Origin: Clostridiales bacterium
Lineage (GTDB): Bacteria; Bacillota; Clostridia; Christensenellales; Borkfalkiaceae
Assembly (NCBI GenBank): GCA_015055545.1
Contig: SVHY01000002.1
Location: 38,612 to 102,611, forward strand
Length of the DNA: 64,000 bases
Direction of reading: 5' to 3'
A model generated the notes under the pieces. It was not told where the DNA came from and made no database searches. It saw nothing but the letters and a program-made list of their open reading frames with translations. Position 1 is the stretch's first letter. Each line of letters starts with the position of its first letter. Positions 19,682-29,323 of this stretch are shown here, piece after piece. The translations under genes and the position numbers were made by a program.

Positions 19682-20477
19682 AACCGTTGACGAGTTGAAA
19701 AAAATCGAACTGGATATCTTGTTGTATTTTTCCCAGTTTTGCGAAAAACACGGTTTGCGTTATTTTTTAGCGTACGGCACGCTCATCGGTGCAGTCCGTC
19801 ATCAAGGCTTTATCCCTTGGGACGACGATATCGACATACAAATGCCGCGCGAAGATTATAATAAGCTCATAGAGCTTTACGAAAAAGAAAACACCAACGT
19901 GCGTTACGAACTCGTTTCGCCCGAGCAAAAGCGTTCCCGTCATTCGATAGTCAAAATTATCGACAATAAAACGGTGAAATACGAGAACTACATGAAAAAG
20001 GGCGACGAGCCCTTGGGCGTAGATATCGATATTTTCCCTGTGGACGGCTTGCCCGCAAACGACGCGGATTATAAGGCTTGGTTTCAAGAAATCCACAAAC
20101 TGTATTTGCAGTTTTTATACGCTTGCCGTGCACCCATGAAAGGGGGCAAGTTTAAGGTGAACGCATATATTGCGCTCAAAAAGCTGATTACGCCGAGCAA
20201 GAAAAAAATATTGCGCAAGGCAAAAGCCTTGCACGATAAATACCCGTATGAAACTTGCGAATTCGTCGGTTCGGTAGAAACGTGGGTGGAAGGGGAAGAA
20301 AACAAATTACGCAAGGAGTGGTTTGAAGAAAGCGTGGACTTGTCCTTTGAAGGGCATACGTTCAAAGCCCCCAAAGCCTATCACGAAATTTTAACCGCGC
20401 TCTACGGCGATTATATGCAGCTCCCGCCCGAAGACAAACGTGCGCCGCACCACGTCAACCAAACGTACTGGAAATAA
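19668..20477 (+). CDS. LicD family phosphotransferase
   Basis: AYGTLIGAVRHQGFIPWDDDIDIQMPREDY; GTG start at 19668 preceded by ggaggaag. Confidence 0.93.
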   Translation: MRKIETVDELKKIELDILLYFSQFCEKHGLRYFLAYGTLIGAVRHQGFIPWDDDIDIQMPREDYNKLIELYEKENTNVRYELVSPEQKRSRHSIVKIIDNKTVKYENYMKKGDEPLGVDIDIFPVDGLPANDADYKAWFQEIHKLYLQFLYACRAPMKGGKFKVNAYIALKKLITPSKKKILRKAKALHDKYPYETCEFVGSVETWVEGEENKLRKEWFEESVDLSFEGHTFKAPKAYHEILTALYGDYMQLPPEDKRAPHHVNQTYWK

Positions 20478-20478
20478 G

Positions 20479-20506
20479 AAAATCCCGAACCGCAGTTCGG
20501 GATTTT
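20479..20506. terminator. Bidirectional terminator between convergent genes
   Basis: aaaatcccgaac cgca gttcgggatttt. Confidence 0.85.
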
Positions 20507-20509
20507 ATC

Positions 20510-21025
20510 TTAAATAAAAAACGAGGGTATGCCAAATATAAGTCCAAGCCCCGCGCCGAAAAGCAGGTCGGACGGATAATGTAGCCCAAGCGCAAACCGC
20601 GTGTAGGCAAGCAGTATGCTGCAAAGATATAAGGGTATGCCCGTCCAAGGGAAATACGCACAAAAAAGCGTAGCGATGACGAACGCGCTTGCTAAATGCC
20701 GACTGGGAAACGATTCGTTTTCCCCGTCCGTTTTTTTAAGGAGCGGCGTGATATTTGCACCGCTCGTTTGATAGGGGCGGGGCTTGTGGATAAGCCGCCG
20801 CAAAAGCGTAACCGTCGCCAAGCACGCAATAGGTAATGCAAACGTTTTGATATACCTACGCGCGCCGCGGAAGTATATAAAAGTAAGCGCAATCAACGCG
20901 GCGTAAGCGAGCATAAAAGAAACCGTCGCAACGCCGTTAAAAAGCACGAGTGCGCGTTTCAGCTTGGGGCGTTTTTGATAAAACGCCGACTGTTTTTCGT
21001 AAACGGTTTTATAATCGTAAGCCAT
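20510..21025 (-). CDS. PAP2 family phosphatase
   Basis: RRLIHKPRPYQ, SFPSRHLASAF, GLHYPSDLLFG; start at 21025. Confidence 0.9.
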   Translation of the reverse strand: MAYDYKTVYEKQSAFYQKRPKLKRALVLFNGVATVSFMLAYAALIALTFIYFRGARRYIKTFALPIACLATVTLLRRLIHKPRPYQTSGANITPLLKKTDGENESFPSRHLASAFVIATLFCAYFPWTGIPLYLCSILLAYTRFALGLHYPSDLLFGAGLGLIFGIPSFFI

Positions 21026-21069
21026 AAAACAAGTATACCACAAATTTAGGCGAAATACAAATATTTTAG

Positions 21070-21098
21070 CGCCCTTTGGGAAACTTTCCCAAAGGGCG
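21070..21098. terminator. Hairpin (cgccctttgggaaa c tttcccaaagggcg) downstream of the EF-G-like gene
   Basis: 14-bp perfect stem with no clear T-tract. Confidence 0.55.
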
Positions 21099-21125
21099 CG
21101 TAAGCATAATGCATAATCGTTTGCG

Positions 21126-23183
21126 TTATTCCTTCTTCGCAGCCTCTACGATTTTATCCACGAGCATAAAGGGTACGTCCTCATAGCCAAGGAATTCGGA
21201 AACGAACTTCCCGCTGCCGCGTGTAAGCGAACGTAATTCCATGGTATATTCCATAATCTCCGCCAAAGGCACTTCCGCGGTGATAATGGAATTTTCGCCT
21301 TCGGTATCCGTGCCCATGATCCGACCGCGCCGCTTGTTGATATCGCCCATAACGTCGCCCAGATAATCGCTGGGCACGGCGATCTTCAAACGGTGGATAG
21401 GTTCAAGCAAGACGGGCGTAGCTTTTTTCAAACCTTCTTTAAAGGCGATTGCCGCCGCCATTTTAAAGGACAGTTCGTTAGAGTCAACGTCGTGATAACT
21501 TCCATCGTACAACACGGCTTTTACGCCCACTACGGGATAACCCGCCAAAGGACCGTTTTCCATACATTCGCGCAAACCTTTTTCAACGGCAGGGAAGTAG
21601 TTCTTGGGGACAGCGCCGCCTACCACTTCTTCTTCAAATACGAAATCTTCATCGGCAGGCGAGAAACGGATTTTTACGTGCCCGTATTGACCGTGGCCGC
21701 CCGATTGTTTCTTGTGCTTACCTTCCGCGTCCGAATTGCCGCGAATGGTTTCGCGATACGCAATCTTGGGTGAGCTCAATTTCATATCCACACCGTAACG
21801 GGATTTCACTTTCTTCACAAGCGTTTCGAGTTGCACGTCGCCTTGCCCGCCCAAAAGCATTTCCGCCGTTTCGGCGTTCTTTTCGATGGAGAACGTGTAA
21901 TCTTCTTCTCTAAGTTTCGCAAGCCCCGCAAAAACCTTGTCTTCTTCGCCTTTCTTTTCCGCGGCAACCGCCATAAACAGAGTAGGTTTGGGGAAGTGGA
22001 TAGGGGTAAAGCGCACTTTTGCGTTGATATCGCAAAGCGTATCGCCCGTGTTGGTGTTGCTCAGCTTATTCACCGCGCCGATATCGCCCGCCGCCAGTTC
22101 GTCTACGGGTTCCATTTTCTTTCCGCGCATCTGATAAATTTGTCCGATGCGTTCTTCCGTTTCCGTGTTCGCGTTCCATACGGTAGAACCGCTCTTTAAA
22201 ACGCCGCGGAAACTCTTCAAATAGGACAGCTTACCCGAATAGGGGTCGATGACCGTCTTAAACACTTGCGCTGCAAACGGAGCGTCTGATACGGTGGGAA
22301 TATTCACGATTTTATCGTTTTGTAAATCGTCAGCAAGCGTATTCATACGTTCGCTCGCTTGGGGCATGTACGTGACGATTTCGTTCAAAAGGTTGATAAC
22401 GCCGCGGTTTTGTAGAGCCGAACCCGCCATGACGGGAATGGTGTTCACGGACGCAATACCAAGACGTATACCGCGAATGGTTTCTTCACGTGTCAAATCA
22501 CCCGTTTCAAAGAACTTATCAAGCAGTACTTCGTCGTTTTCCGCCGCCGTTTCCATAAGGCTGGCTTTCATTTCTTCCACTTGGTCTTTCATGTTCTCGG
22601 GGATAGGAATTTCCTGCGGTCCGCCTTCCTTAAATAAATACGCGCGTTCCTGCAGCGCATTGATACAGCCTTGCATTTTTCCGTTTTCCATAATAGGAAT
22701 TTGGATAGGCGCAAGTTTCCCTGCGTATTTCGCTCTCAGCGCTTGCACGGTACCGAGATAATCAGCGTTTTCCTTATCCATACCGTTAATGAAGATGATA
22801 AGCGGTTTACCCAGTTTCAAGCAATAATCCACGATGGATTGCGCCCCGATCGGCAAAACGCCGTTCGCGCCGATAACCAAGCACGCACCGCCCGCCGCGC
22901 GCAAACCTTCCGCGCGTTCGCCTTCAAAATCGTAATAACCGGGCAGGTCGAGCAAATTGACTTTTACGTCTTTCCATATTAAATAAGAACAAGAAGTGTA
23001 AATAGACATCTTCTTGGCTTTTTCCAATTCATCAAAATCGGAAACGGTCGTCCCGTCGGGCACTTTGCCCTGTCTGTCGATAGCGCCACCGTTAAAGAGC
23101 ATAGCTTCGCAAAGAGTGGTTTTCCCTTCGCCGCTGTGTCCCACGATGGCAATGTTACGGATGTTTTCGCTTTGTACGTTCAT
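21126..23183 (-). CDS. Elongation factor G-like GTPase paralog (EF-G2/FusA-like)
   Basis: GHSGEGKTTLCEAMLF P-loop, DLPGYYDF switch II, GGHGQYGHVKIRFSP domain IV, RGRIMGTDTEG domain V. Confidence 0.88.
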   Translation of the reverse strand: MNVQSENIRNIAIVGHSGEGKTTLCEAMLFNGGAIDRQGKVPDGTTVSDFDELEKAKKMSIYTSCSYLIWKDVKVNLLDLPGYYDFEGERAEGLRAAGGACLVIGANGVLPIGAQSIVDYCLKLGKPLIIFINGMDKENADYLGTVQALRAKYAGKLAPIQIPIMENGKMQGCINALQERAYLFKEGGPQEIPIPENMKDQVEEMKASLMETAAENDEVLLDKFFETGDLTREETIRGIRLGIASVNTIPVMAGSALQNRGVINLLNEIVTYMPQASERMNTLADDLQNDKIVNIPTVSDAPFAAQVFKTVIDPYSGKLSYLKSFRGVLKSGSTVWNANTETEERIGQIYQMRGKKMEPVDELAAGDIGAVNKLSNTNTGDTLCDINAKVRFTPIHFPKPTLFMAVAAEKKGEEDKVFAGLAKLREEDYTFSIEKNAETAEMLLGGQGDVQLETLVKKVKSRYGVDMKLSSPKIAYRETIRGNSDAEGKHKKQSGGHGQYGHVKIRFSPADEDFVFEEEVVGGAVPKNYFPAVEKGLRECMENGPLAGYPVVGVKAVLYDGSYHDVDSNELSFKMAAAIAFKEGLKKATPVLLEPIHRLKIAVPSDYLGDVMGDINKRRGRIMGTDTEGENSIITAEVPLAEIMEYTMELRSLTRGSGKFVSEFLGYEDVPFMLVDKIVEAAKKE

Positions 23184-23210
23184 AATAATGAACCCCCTAA
23201 ATTAGTTTCT

Positions 23211-23381
23211 CAATGAATTGTCCTGCGTGAATGAAGTGGGGCAACGCCCCGCAAAATAAGCCCCAAGTAAAGCAACCGCAGGTTGCGCATCACCGCGTTA
23301 GCGGTTATTACGCTATGGCGCATAAACGTGAACCTTGCTTTGGCTATTTCCATTCAGGCAAGTCCTACTTGCAATTCATTG
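23211..23381. repeat. MITE-like multi-hairpin element (element B) with exact 10-bp terminal inverted repeats
   Basis: CAATGAATTG at 23211-23220 and CAATTCATTG at 23372-23381; internal hairpins ggggc-aac-gcccc, gcaacc-gca-ggttgc, accgc-gtta-gcggt; reverse complement aligns with element A. Confidence 0.8.
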
Positions 23382-23506
23382 ATACTATTATACAATACTT
23401 TCGTTCATTTTTCAAGAATTTTAAAGCAACTTTTTCACAAAAAAAGAAATTTTTTTTCAATTTTTCATAAAAAATCAAAATCCGCGCAGAAAAAACCGCT
23501 TTGTTC

Positions 23507-23535
23507 TTGACAATATTTATAAAAAGGGGTATAAT
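23507..23535 (+). promoter_or_regulatory. Consensus promoter TTGACA-17-TATAAT abutting the ATG at 23543
   Basis: -35 23507-23512, -10 23530-23535. Confidence 0.8.
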
Positions 23536-23542
23536 CATACCT

Positions 23543-24688
23543 ATGAGCGACGTAATTTATTTAGACCACGCGGCAACCACGCCGTTGGATAAAAGAGTGT
23601 TTGAAAAAATGCGCCCGTATTTTTGCGAGTGCTACGGTAACGCCGATTCTCCACACGCTTTGGGCAGAAAAGCGCAAGCGGCGGTGGATGCTGCACGCGA
23701 TTGTGTGGCAGAACTTATCGGAGCAAAGAGTAATGAAATTTATTTCACTTCGGGCGGTACGGAAAGCGATAATTGGGCGATTATAGGTGGCGCACGCGCC
23801 AAACGCGTAGAGGGTAGAACGCAAATTGTTGTATCCACAATCGAACATCACGCCGTATTATCCGCGGTAGAACGGCTGGAAAAAGAGGGCTTTGAAATTG
23901 TGTGGCTTCCCGTGGACGAGGGGGGCATGGTTGCGTTGCAATCTATTCAAGACGCCGTTTCTGATAAAACTGCTATCGTTTGTTTGATGGCAGTCAACAA
24001 CGAAACGGGCGTAAAACAGCCCGTTGAGCAAGCCGCGTCAATCGCCAAGGAGCGCGGCGCGCTGTTTTTCACCGACGCCGTGCAAGCCGCACCGTATATG
24101 CCCATCGACGTCAAGGCTTGGGGCGTGGATTTGTTGAGCTTTTCTTCGCATAAATTTTACGGACCGAAAGGTTGCGGCGTTTTGTATATCCGTAGTGGCG
24201 TTAAAATGGAAAAACTCGTCGGAGGTGGCGAACAGGAACGCGGTATGCGCGGCGGTACGACCAACGTCCCGTTCGTGGTCGGCTTGGCGGAAGCTTATCG
24301 CTTGATTAGAGCGGAAATGCAAGAAAATAACGCCAAATTACAATCGCTTGCGGAAACGTTCATGCAAGAGCTTGCTCCGCTTGACGGCATTATGCGCAAC
24401 GGTGATAAGGCTAACGCGCTCCCGTCTGTGTTGAATTTACGTTTTTCGGGTGTGGAGAACACGTCGCTTTTGTATAATATGGACTTGCAGGGCGTGGCGT
24501 TTGCCGCGGGCAGTGCTTGCGCTAGCGCGTCGGTAAAGCCTAGCCACGTATTGACGGCAATGGGCTTAAACGAAACACAAGCAAAAGAAAGCGTTCGGTT
24601 GAGTTTTGGTAAGGATAATACGTTGGAAGAGGTTACGCGCGTAGCGGCACTTTTAACCGATACGCTGCGCCGTTTACGAAAAAAATAA
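23543..24688 (+). CDS. Cysteine desulfurase (NifS/IscS-like)
   Basis: YLDHAATTPLDKRV, TSGGTESDNWAI, SFSSHKFYGPKGCGVLYIR, SACASASVKPSHVL. Confidence 0.94.
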   Translation: MSDVIYLDHAATTPLDKRVFEKMRPYFCECYGNADSPHALGRKAQAAVDAARDCVAELIGAKSNEIYFTSGGTESDNWAIIGGARAKRVEGRTQIVVSTIEHHAVLSAVERLEKEGFEIVWLPVDEGGMVALQSIQDAVSDKTAIVCLMAVNNETGVKQPVEQAASIAKERGALFFTDAVQAAPYMPIDVKAWGVDLLSFSSHKFYGPKGCGVLYIRSGVKMEKLVGGGEQERGMRGGTTNVPFVVGLAEAYRLIRAEMQENNAKLQSLAETFMQELAPLDGIMRNGDKANALPSVLNLRFSGVENTSLLYNMDLQGVAFAAGSACASASVKPSHVLTAMGLNETQAKESVRLSFGKDNTLEEVTRVAALLTDTLRRLRKK

Positions 24689-24767
24689 AAAAGTAGCGCA
24701 AAATCCTTTACTAATGCAAAAAAAAGTGATATAATAAAACCAAGAAAGAAAACGCGGAGGTAATAAA

Positions 24768-24938
24768 ATGGCACACGTTATTACGGACGAATGCGTAGCA
24801 TGCGGCGCTTGCGCGGACACCTGTCCCGTAGGAGCAATCGTTTTGGGCGACAACGGTATATACGTTGTTTCAGACGAATGTGTAGATTGCGGCGCTTGCG
24901 AAGACGGATGCCCCGTTGGCGCAATCAAAGAAAACTAA
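24768..24938 (+). CDS. 2[4Fe-4S] ferredoxin, 56 aa (absent from the ORF track)
   Basis: [56 protein letters not shown]; two CxxCxxCxxxCP motifs; RBS gcggagg. Confidence 0.95.
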   Translation: MAHVITDECVACGACADTCPVGAIVLGDNGIYVVSDECVDCGACEDGCPVGAIKEN

Positions 24939-24950
24939 AAACAAAGGTCG

Positions 24951-24988
24951 GAACGCCACTATTTGCATATAGTGGCGTTCACCTTTTT
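24951..24988 (+). terminator. Rho-independent terminator after ferredoxin
   Basis: gaacgccactat ttgcat atagtggcgttc followed by acctttttt. Confidence 0.85.
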
Positions 24989-24998
24989 TATGCGAACA

Positions 24999-25166
24999 CT
25001 AATGTTTTTGTTCGCGTAGTTTACGCGCTTGCTCCAAAGCGTTTTTTGCTACCGTTTCCAGAGCAGACAACTTTTTCACGAGCCCGCGCGCAAGCTTCTC
25101 GATAAGCCCCAAAAGGAGCACTTCGAGTTTGAGGAACCGCAATACTTTCATTAACATAGCTTTCAT
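24999..25166 (-). CDS. Small 55-aa amphipathic/hydrophobic protein of unknown function
   Basis: MKAMLMKVLRFLKLEVLLLGLIEKLARGLVKKLSALETVAKNALEQARKLREQKH; strong upstream aaaaggagaatttgaaaATG. Confidence 0.55.
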   Translation of the reverse strand: MKAMLMKVLRFLKLEVLLLGLIEKLARGLVKKLSALETVAKNALEQARKLREQKH

Positions 25167-25478
25167 TTTCAAATTCTCCTTTTTTGAAGTCTTAACAAAT
25201 GAAAACCGAGGAAAGTAGCGGTTTGTTGGTACGGAAAGTCCAAGCGAAACGGGTCGTTTTTCGCCTGTTTGCCCCGTCGTGGACAGTATTATACCACACG
25301 TTTTCCCTTTGTCAAGGGGGTACTGCCACTTTTTTTTGCGTTTTTTGAAAAAAATTTTGAAACGACGGTTTTGCACGGCGTGTTTTTTGCGAATATTGAT
25401 AGAAAAACGTCGAAAAATGTGTCAAAACGCGTAAAATTCTCTCAAAAAAGCGTAATGAGAATATATTACAAAAAAATA

Positions 25479-25507
25479 TTGACAAAAGGTTCTTGTTGTG
25501 ATATAAT
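25479..25507 (+). promoter_or_regulatory. Consensus sigma-A promoter of the main glycan operon (TTGACA-17-TATAAT)
   Basis: -35 25479-25484, -10 25502-25507; about 70-nt leader containing a tgagtgcgtgcgctca inverted repeat. Confidence 0.88.
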
Positions 25508-25582
25508 AAGGTAGTATGAGTGCGTGCGCTCACATACGTAAGAGGAAAGAAAAAGGGCGAAAATCGCCGCGAAAAGTGAACC

Positions 25583-26272
25583 ATGTATAGATTATTCGTA
25601 AAAAGATTGTTGGATATTTTGTTGAGTTTTTTAGGCTTGCTCGTGTTGGCGTTGCCTATGCTCATTATCGCTATCGCGGTAAAATGCAGCAGCAAAGGCC
25701 CTGCGCTTTTCAAAACGGAACGCGTAGGCAAAAACGGCAAACCTTTCAAGTTCTACAAATTCAGAAGTATGCGCACGGACGCGCCGAAAGACTGCGCGCC
25801 GAGATTGTTGCATAGTGAAGACTATATCACGAAAGTGGGTAGATTTCTTCGCAAGACGAGTTTGGACGAACTGCCGCAGTTGTTTTGTATTTTAAAAGGC
25901 AGTATGTCGATTATCGGTCCACGCCCTTGCGGTTTTTCGGAAGAAGACTTGATAGAAGCAAGGAAAGAAAGCGGAGCTTTGAAAGTTCGTCCTGGGCTTA
26001 CTGGTTTAGCGCAAATCAGCGGTCGCGACGTACTTGCAGAAGACGTAGTGGCGAAAGCCAAGTTAGACGGCGAGTATGCAAAGAAAATCACGTTTTGGCG
26101 TGATTTGAAGATATTTTTCAAGACGATCGTAGTAGTCTTGCGAGAAGACGACGTAGTGGAAGGCACGGCAGAAACAACGCCCGCTCAAGCGGAAGAAGAG
26201 GGGAAAGCGGACGTAGCAGAAATTCTTCTTGAAGCCGCCCCCGCCGATGCAACGAATGAGAACAAAGAATAG
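25583..26272 (+). CDS. Bacterial sugar transferase (initiating undecaprenyl-phosphate sugar-1-P transferase)
   Basis: KRLLDILLSFLGLLVL, FKFYKFRSMRTDAP, RKTSLDELPQLFCILKGSMSIIGPRP, VRPGLTGLAQISGRD. Confidence 0.95.
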   Translation: MYRLFVKRLLDILLSFLGLLVLALPMLIIAIAVKCSSKGPALFKTERVGKNGKPFKFYKFRSMRTDAPKDCAPRLLHSEDYITKVGRFLRKTSLDELPQLFCILKGSMSIIGPRPCGFSEEDLIEARKESGALKVRPGLTGLAQISGRDVLAEDVVAKAKLDGEYAKKITFWRDLKIFFKTIVVVLREDDVVEGTAETTPAQAEEEGKADVAEILLEAAPADATNENKE

Positions 26273-26282
26273 GATAACGAAC

Positions 26283-27029
26283 ATGAATGATTTAGTTTCC
26301 ATTATCATGCCCAATTATAATAGCGCAAAATATGTCAAAGCGACAATTGAAAGCGTTTTGGCGCAAACGTATACCAATTGGGAACTTTTATTTGTGGACG
26401 ATTGTTCTACGGATAACTCTTTGGAAATTGTTCGCGCTTTCAACGACGATAGAATACGTATTTTGCAAAACGAGAAAAACAGCGGTGCTGCGGTAAGTCG
26501 CAATTATGCATTACGCGAAGCAAAAGGCAGATGGATTGCTTTTTTGGATAGCGATGATTTATGGGAAGAAAGCAAATTGACACAACATATTGCTTTTATG
26601 AAAAATAGCGATATAGCTTTTTCTTTTACGGATTATTCAGTTATTAATGATGAGAATGAATTGATTGCGCAGTTCAAACCCAAGAAAGGAATCTATGATT
26701 ATAAAGCAATCTTAAAACATTGTGCGATTGGTTGTTCGACGGTTATTTATGATAAAAACCAATTGGATACGGTATATATGCCTGAAAACGCGATTAAAAG
26801 AGAAGATTTTGCGTGTTGGCTTACAATTTTGAGAAATGGGACAAAAGGTGTATGTTTGCATGATAGCTTGACTAAATATAGGGTACATTCAAATTCGGTT
26901 TCGTCAAATAAGTGTAAAATGATAAAATACCAATGGAACGTTTATAGAAAGTTGGAAAAATTAAACTTTTTCAAATCGGTCTATTATATGTTGCATTGGG
27001 GTATCCGTGGATTGTTTAAATATAGATAA
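26283..27029 (+). CDS. Glycosyltransferase family 2
   Basis: VSIIMPNYNSAKYVKATIESVLAQTYTNWELLFVDDCSTDNS. Confidence 0.95.
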   Translation: MNDLVSIIMPNYNSAKYVKATIESVLAQTYTNWELLFVDDCSTDNSLEIVRAFNDDRIRILQNEKNSGAAVSRNYALREAKGRWIAFLDSDDLWEESKLTQHIAFMKNSDIAFSFTDYSVINDENELIAQFKPKKGIYDYKAILKHCAIGCSTVIYDKNQLDTVYMPENAIKREDFACWLTILRNGTKGVCLHDSLTKYRVHSNSVSSNKCKMIKYQWNVYRKLEKLNFFKSVYYMLHWGIRGLFKYR

Positions 27030-27053
27030 TACTAAATATAAGAGGAATGAAGC

Positions 27054-28244
27054 ATGAAAGTTTTATTTCTTGGAAGTGTATTTGCGACGGAAAACGAGAA
27101 AGAAATTCTTGAAAACTCTAAAGTCGCGGTAGAATATTCTGCCAATAACTTTCAAAAGAAAATGATAGACGGGTTTAAAGAAGTAGCAGAAGATTTTTTT
27201 ATTTTATCTGCGCCTGGTATTGCCAGTTTTCCCAAGGGCTATCGAAAAATGCAATTTAAAGGATTTTCCGTTGCGCAAAGCGAATATGAGTACGTAAAAT
27301 TTAATAATATTTGGGGTATTAGAAATCGTTCGAGAGCGAAAAACGTAAAAAAGGCTTTACGTCCGTTTATAGCGGCGACGGATGAAGAAAAACTGATTGT
27401 AGTATATTCTGCACATACCCCCTTTTTGCAAGCCGCTACTTATGCGAAACGGAAAGATTCAAGAATAAAGATTTGTTTGGTTATTCCTGATTTGCCACAA
27501 TATATGAATTTATCTGCAAATCAAAGCTTACTTTATCGTTTGGGGAAGAGATATGATATAAATAAATTTAATAAATTGTTGCCAAACGTTGATTCATTTA
27601 TGTTTTTAACAGAAGAAATGAATAAGAAGTTGAATAAAGAAAACAAGCCCTATATCGTCGTAGAAGGCATAGTGGGTGAAAATGATTTTCAACTTGAAAC
27701 AAATAAAGAAGAAAGAGTTGGGAAATATATTGTCTACACGGGTAAGTTATACGAAAGATTTGGGGTTAATAATTTAGTGCGTGCCTTTGAGCGCCTCCAA
27801 GAAGAAAATTATCGCTTGATTTTATGCGGTGCAGGGGATAGCGAAGAGTTTATAAAAAAAGAAGCGAGCAAAGACGAAAGAATTTGGTTTAAAGGGCAAG
27901 TAACGGCGGACGAAGCAAAACAATGGATAAAACAAGCGGATGTTTTAGTGAATCCACGCCCCAACAATGAAGAGTACACGAAATATTCCTTCCCGTCTAA
28001 AAATATCGAATATTTAGCCAGTGGAAAGCCCGTTGTTGCATATATGTTAGACGGCATGAAACAAATATATAGGGATTTTTTATATATTCCCAAAGATGGT
28101 TCTATATATGCTTTAGCCCAAAGTTTATTATCTGCTATAGAACAAAGTAACGAATATACAAATAAGGACTTCATGAAATATTGTAAAGAAAAATTAACGG
28201 CAAAATATATTGCCAAAGAAATAATAAGAATAGGCAAGAGTTAG
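27054..28244 (+). CDS. Glycosyltransferase (GT-B, family 1/4-like)
   Basis: YIVYTGKLYERFGVNNLVRAF, VLVNPRPNNEEYTKYSFPSKNIEYLASGKPVVAY. Confidence 0.85.
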   Translation: MKVLFLGSVFATENEKEILENSKVAVEYSANNFQKKMIDGFKEVAEDFFILSAPGIASFPKGYRKMQFKGFSVAQSEYEYVKFNNIWGIRNRSRAKNVKKALRPFIAATDEEKLIVVYSAHTPFLQAATYAKRKDSRIKICLVIPDLPQYMNLSANQSLLYRLGKRYDINKFNKLLPNVDSFMFLTEEMNKKLNKENKPYIVVEGIVGENDFQLETNKEERVGKYIVYTGKLYERFGVNNLVRAFERLQEENYRLILCGAGDSEEFIKKEASKDERIWFKGQVTADEAKQWIKQADVLVNPRPNNEEYTKYSFPSKNIEYLASGKPVVAYMLDGMKQIYRDFLYIPKDGSIYALAQSLLSAIEQSNEYTNKDFMKYCKEKLTAKYIAKEIIRIGKS

Positions 28245-28245
28245 T

Positions 28246-29310
28246 ATGGTTCATATTATATTGTTTTCAGTAATTATTATAGCTATTAATGCACGAAAAG
28301 ATAAGAAAGAGTCTTTGTTTTTTTGCTTTTGTATTCTTTATTTGTTTTCGGCTTTGCGTTATGATTATGGAAATGATTATAACGCTTATTATGCTATTCA
28401 CGAAAATATTAAAAATGGAGTGACTGCTATTCAAGCGGATGAGCCGATATTCTTTTTATTAAACTTTATAATACCAGATTATTATTTTTTTATTGCCATT
28501 ACTAGTATACCATTATTGCTTGTAGTCTATAAATTAATTAAAAATCATGTTGATTATAGATATATAGGTGTTGCCGTCTTTATTTTTGTAATTAATCCAT
28601 ATTTGTTTTTAATGTCCCTTTCTGCTATTAAACAAACATTGGCAATGGTTTTATTTATAATAGCAACGTATTTTTCCAAACGAAAAAAGATAATTCCATA
28701 TATTTTATTAATATTAATAGCAACGTTAATTCACGCAAGTGCAATTATTTTATTGCCGTTTTATTTTGTTGCTAACGAAAAAAAAGTTGGGATAATTCAA
28801 TTAGTTGTGTTTTTGATGGGGGTGCTTATCCTTTTATTAGGATGGGATTTATTTGATGAATTCTTTTCTAATTTAATTATTGCGTTATTTGATGATCCCA
28901 ATTATATACGTTATTTTGAACAAGATAGGCAAAATACAATTCGCGCTACTTTATTGACTTCTGTAACGGGAATATATTTATTATTAAATATTCGAAAACT
29001 TGAAGGGGCTTCTTTAATGTGTGCGAAATTATATTTAATAGGAATTGCATTAGGGGTATTGGCCTATAGGGTTTCTATGTTGACAAGATTTCAAATGTAT
29101 TTTGATATTTTTTCCGTTGTTGCCATTCCTTCTATTCTTCAAACCAATAAAGAGCCTAAAATTGAAGAGCCTGAGTGGTTGGTTATTTTAAATAAATTCG
29201 TTTTTCCCTTATTAATTTTTGTAATTTATTTAGCGCGCTACTATTCGTTTTTTACAAATTCTTTATGGGAAGCTTTTTTCACCTACAAGACTATTTTGAG
29301 AATACTATAG
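28246..29310 (+). CDS. EpsG-family polysaccharide polymerase-like membrane protein
   Basis: FSALRYDYGNDYNAYY, SLSAIKQTLAMVLFIIATYFSKRK, LIHASAIILLPFYFV. Confidence 0.85.
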   Translation: MVHIILFSVIIIAINARKDKKESLFFCFCILYLFSALRYDYGNDYNAYYAIHENIKNGVTAIQADEPIFFLLNFIIPDYYFFIAITSIPLLLVVYKLIKNHVDYRYIGVAVFIFVINPYLFLMSLSAIKQTLAMVLFIIATYFSKRKKIIPYILLILIATLIHASAIILLPFYFVANEKKVGIIQLVVFLMGVLILLLGWDLFDEFFSNLIIALFDDPNYIRYFEQDRQNTIRATLLTSVTGIYLLLNIRKLEGASLMCAKLYLIGIALGVLAYRVSMLTRFQMYFDIFSVVAIPSILQTNKEPKIEEPEWLVILNKFVFPLLIFVIYLARYYSFFTNSLWEAFFTYKTILRIL

Positions 29311-29323
29311 GCGGGATGTAAAA

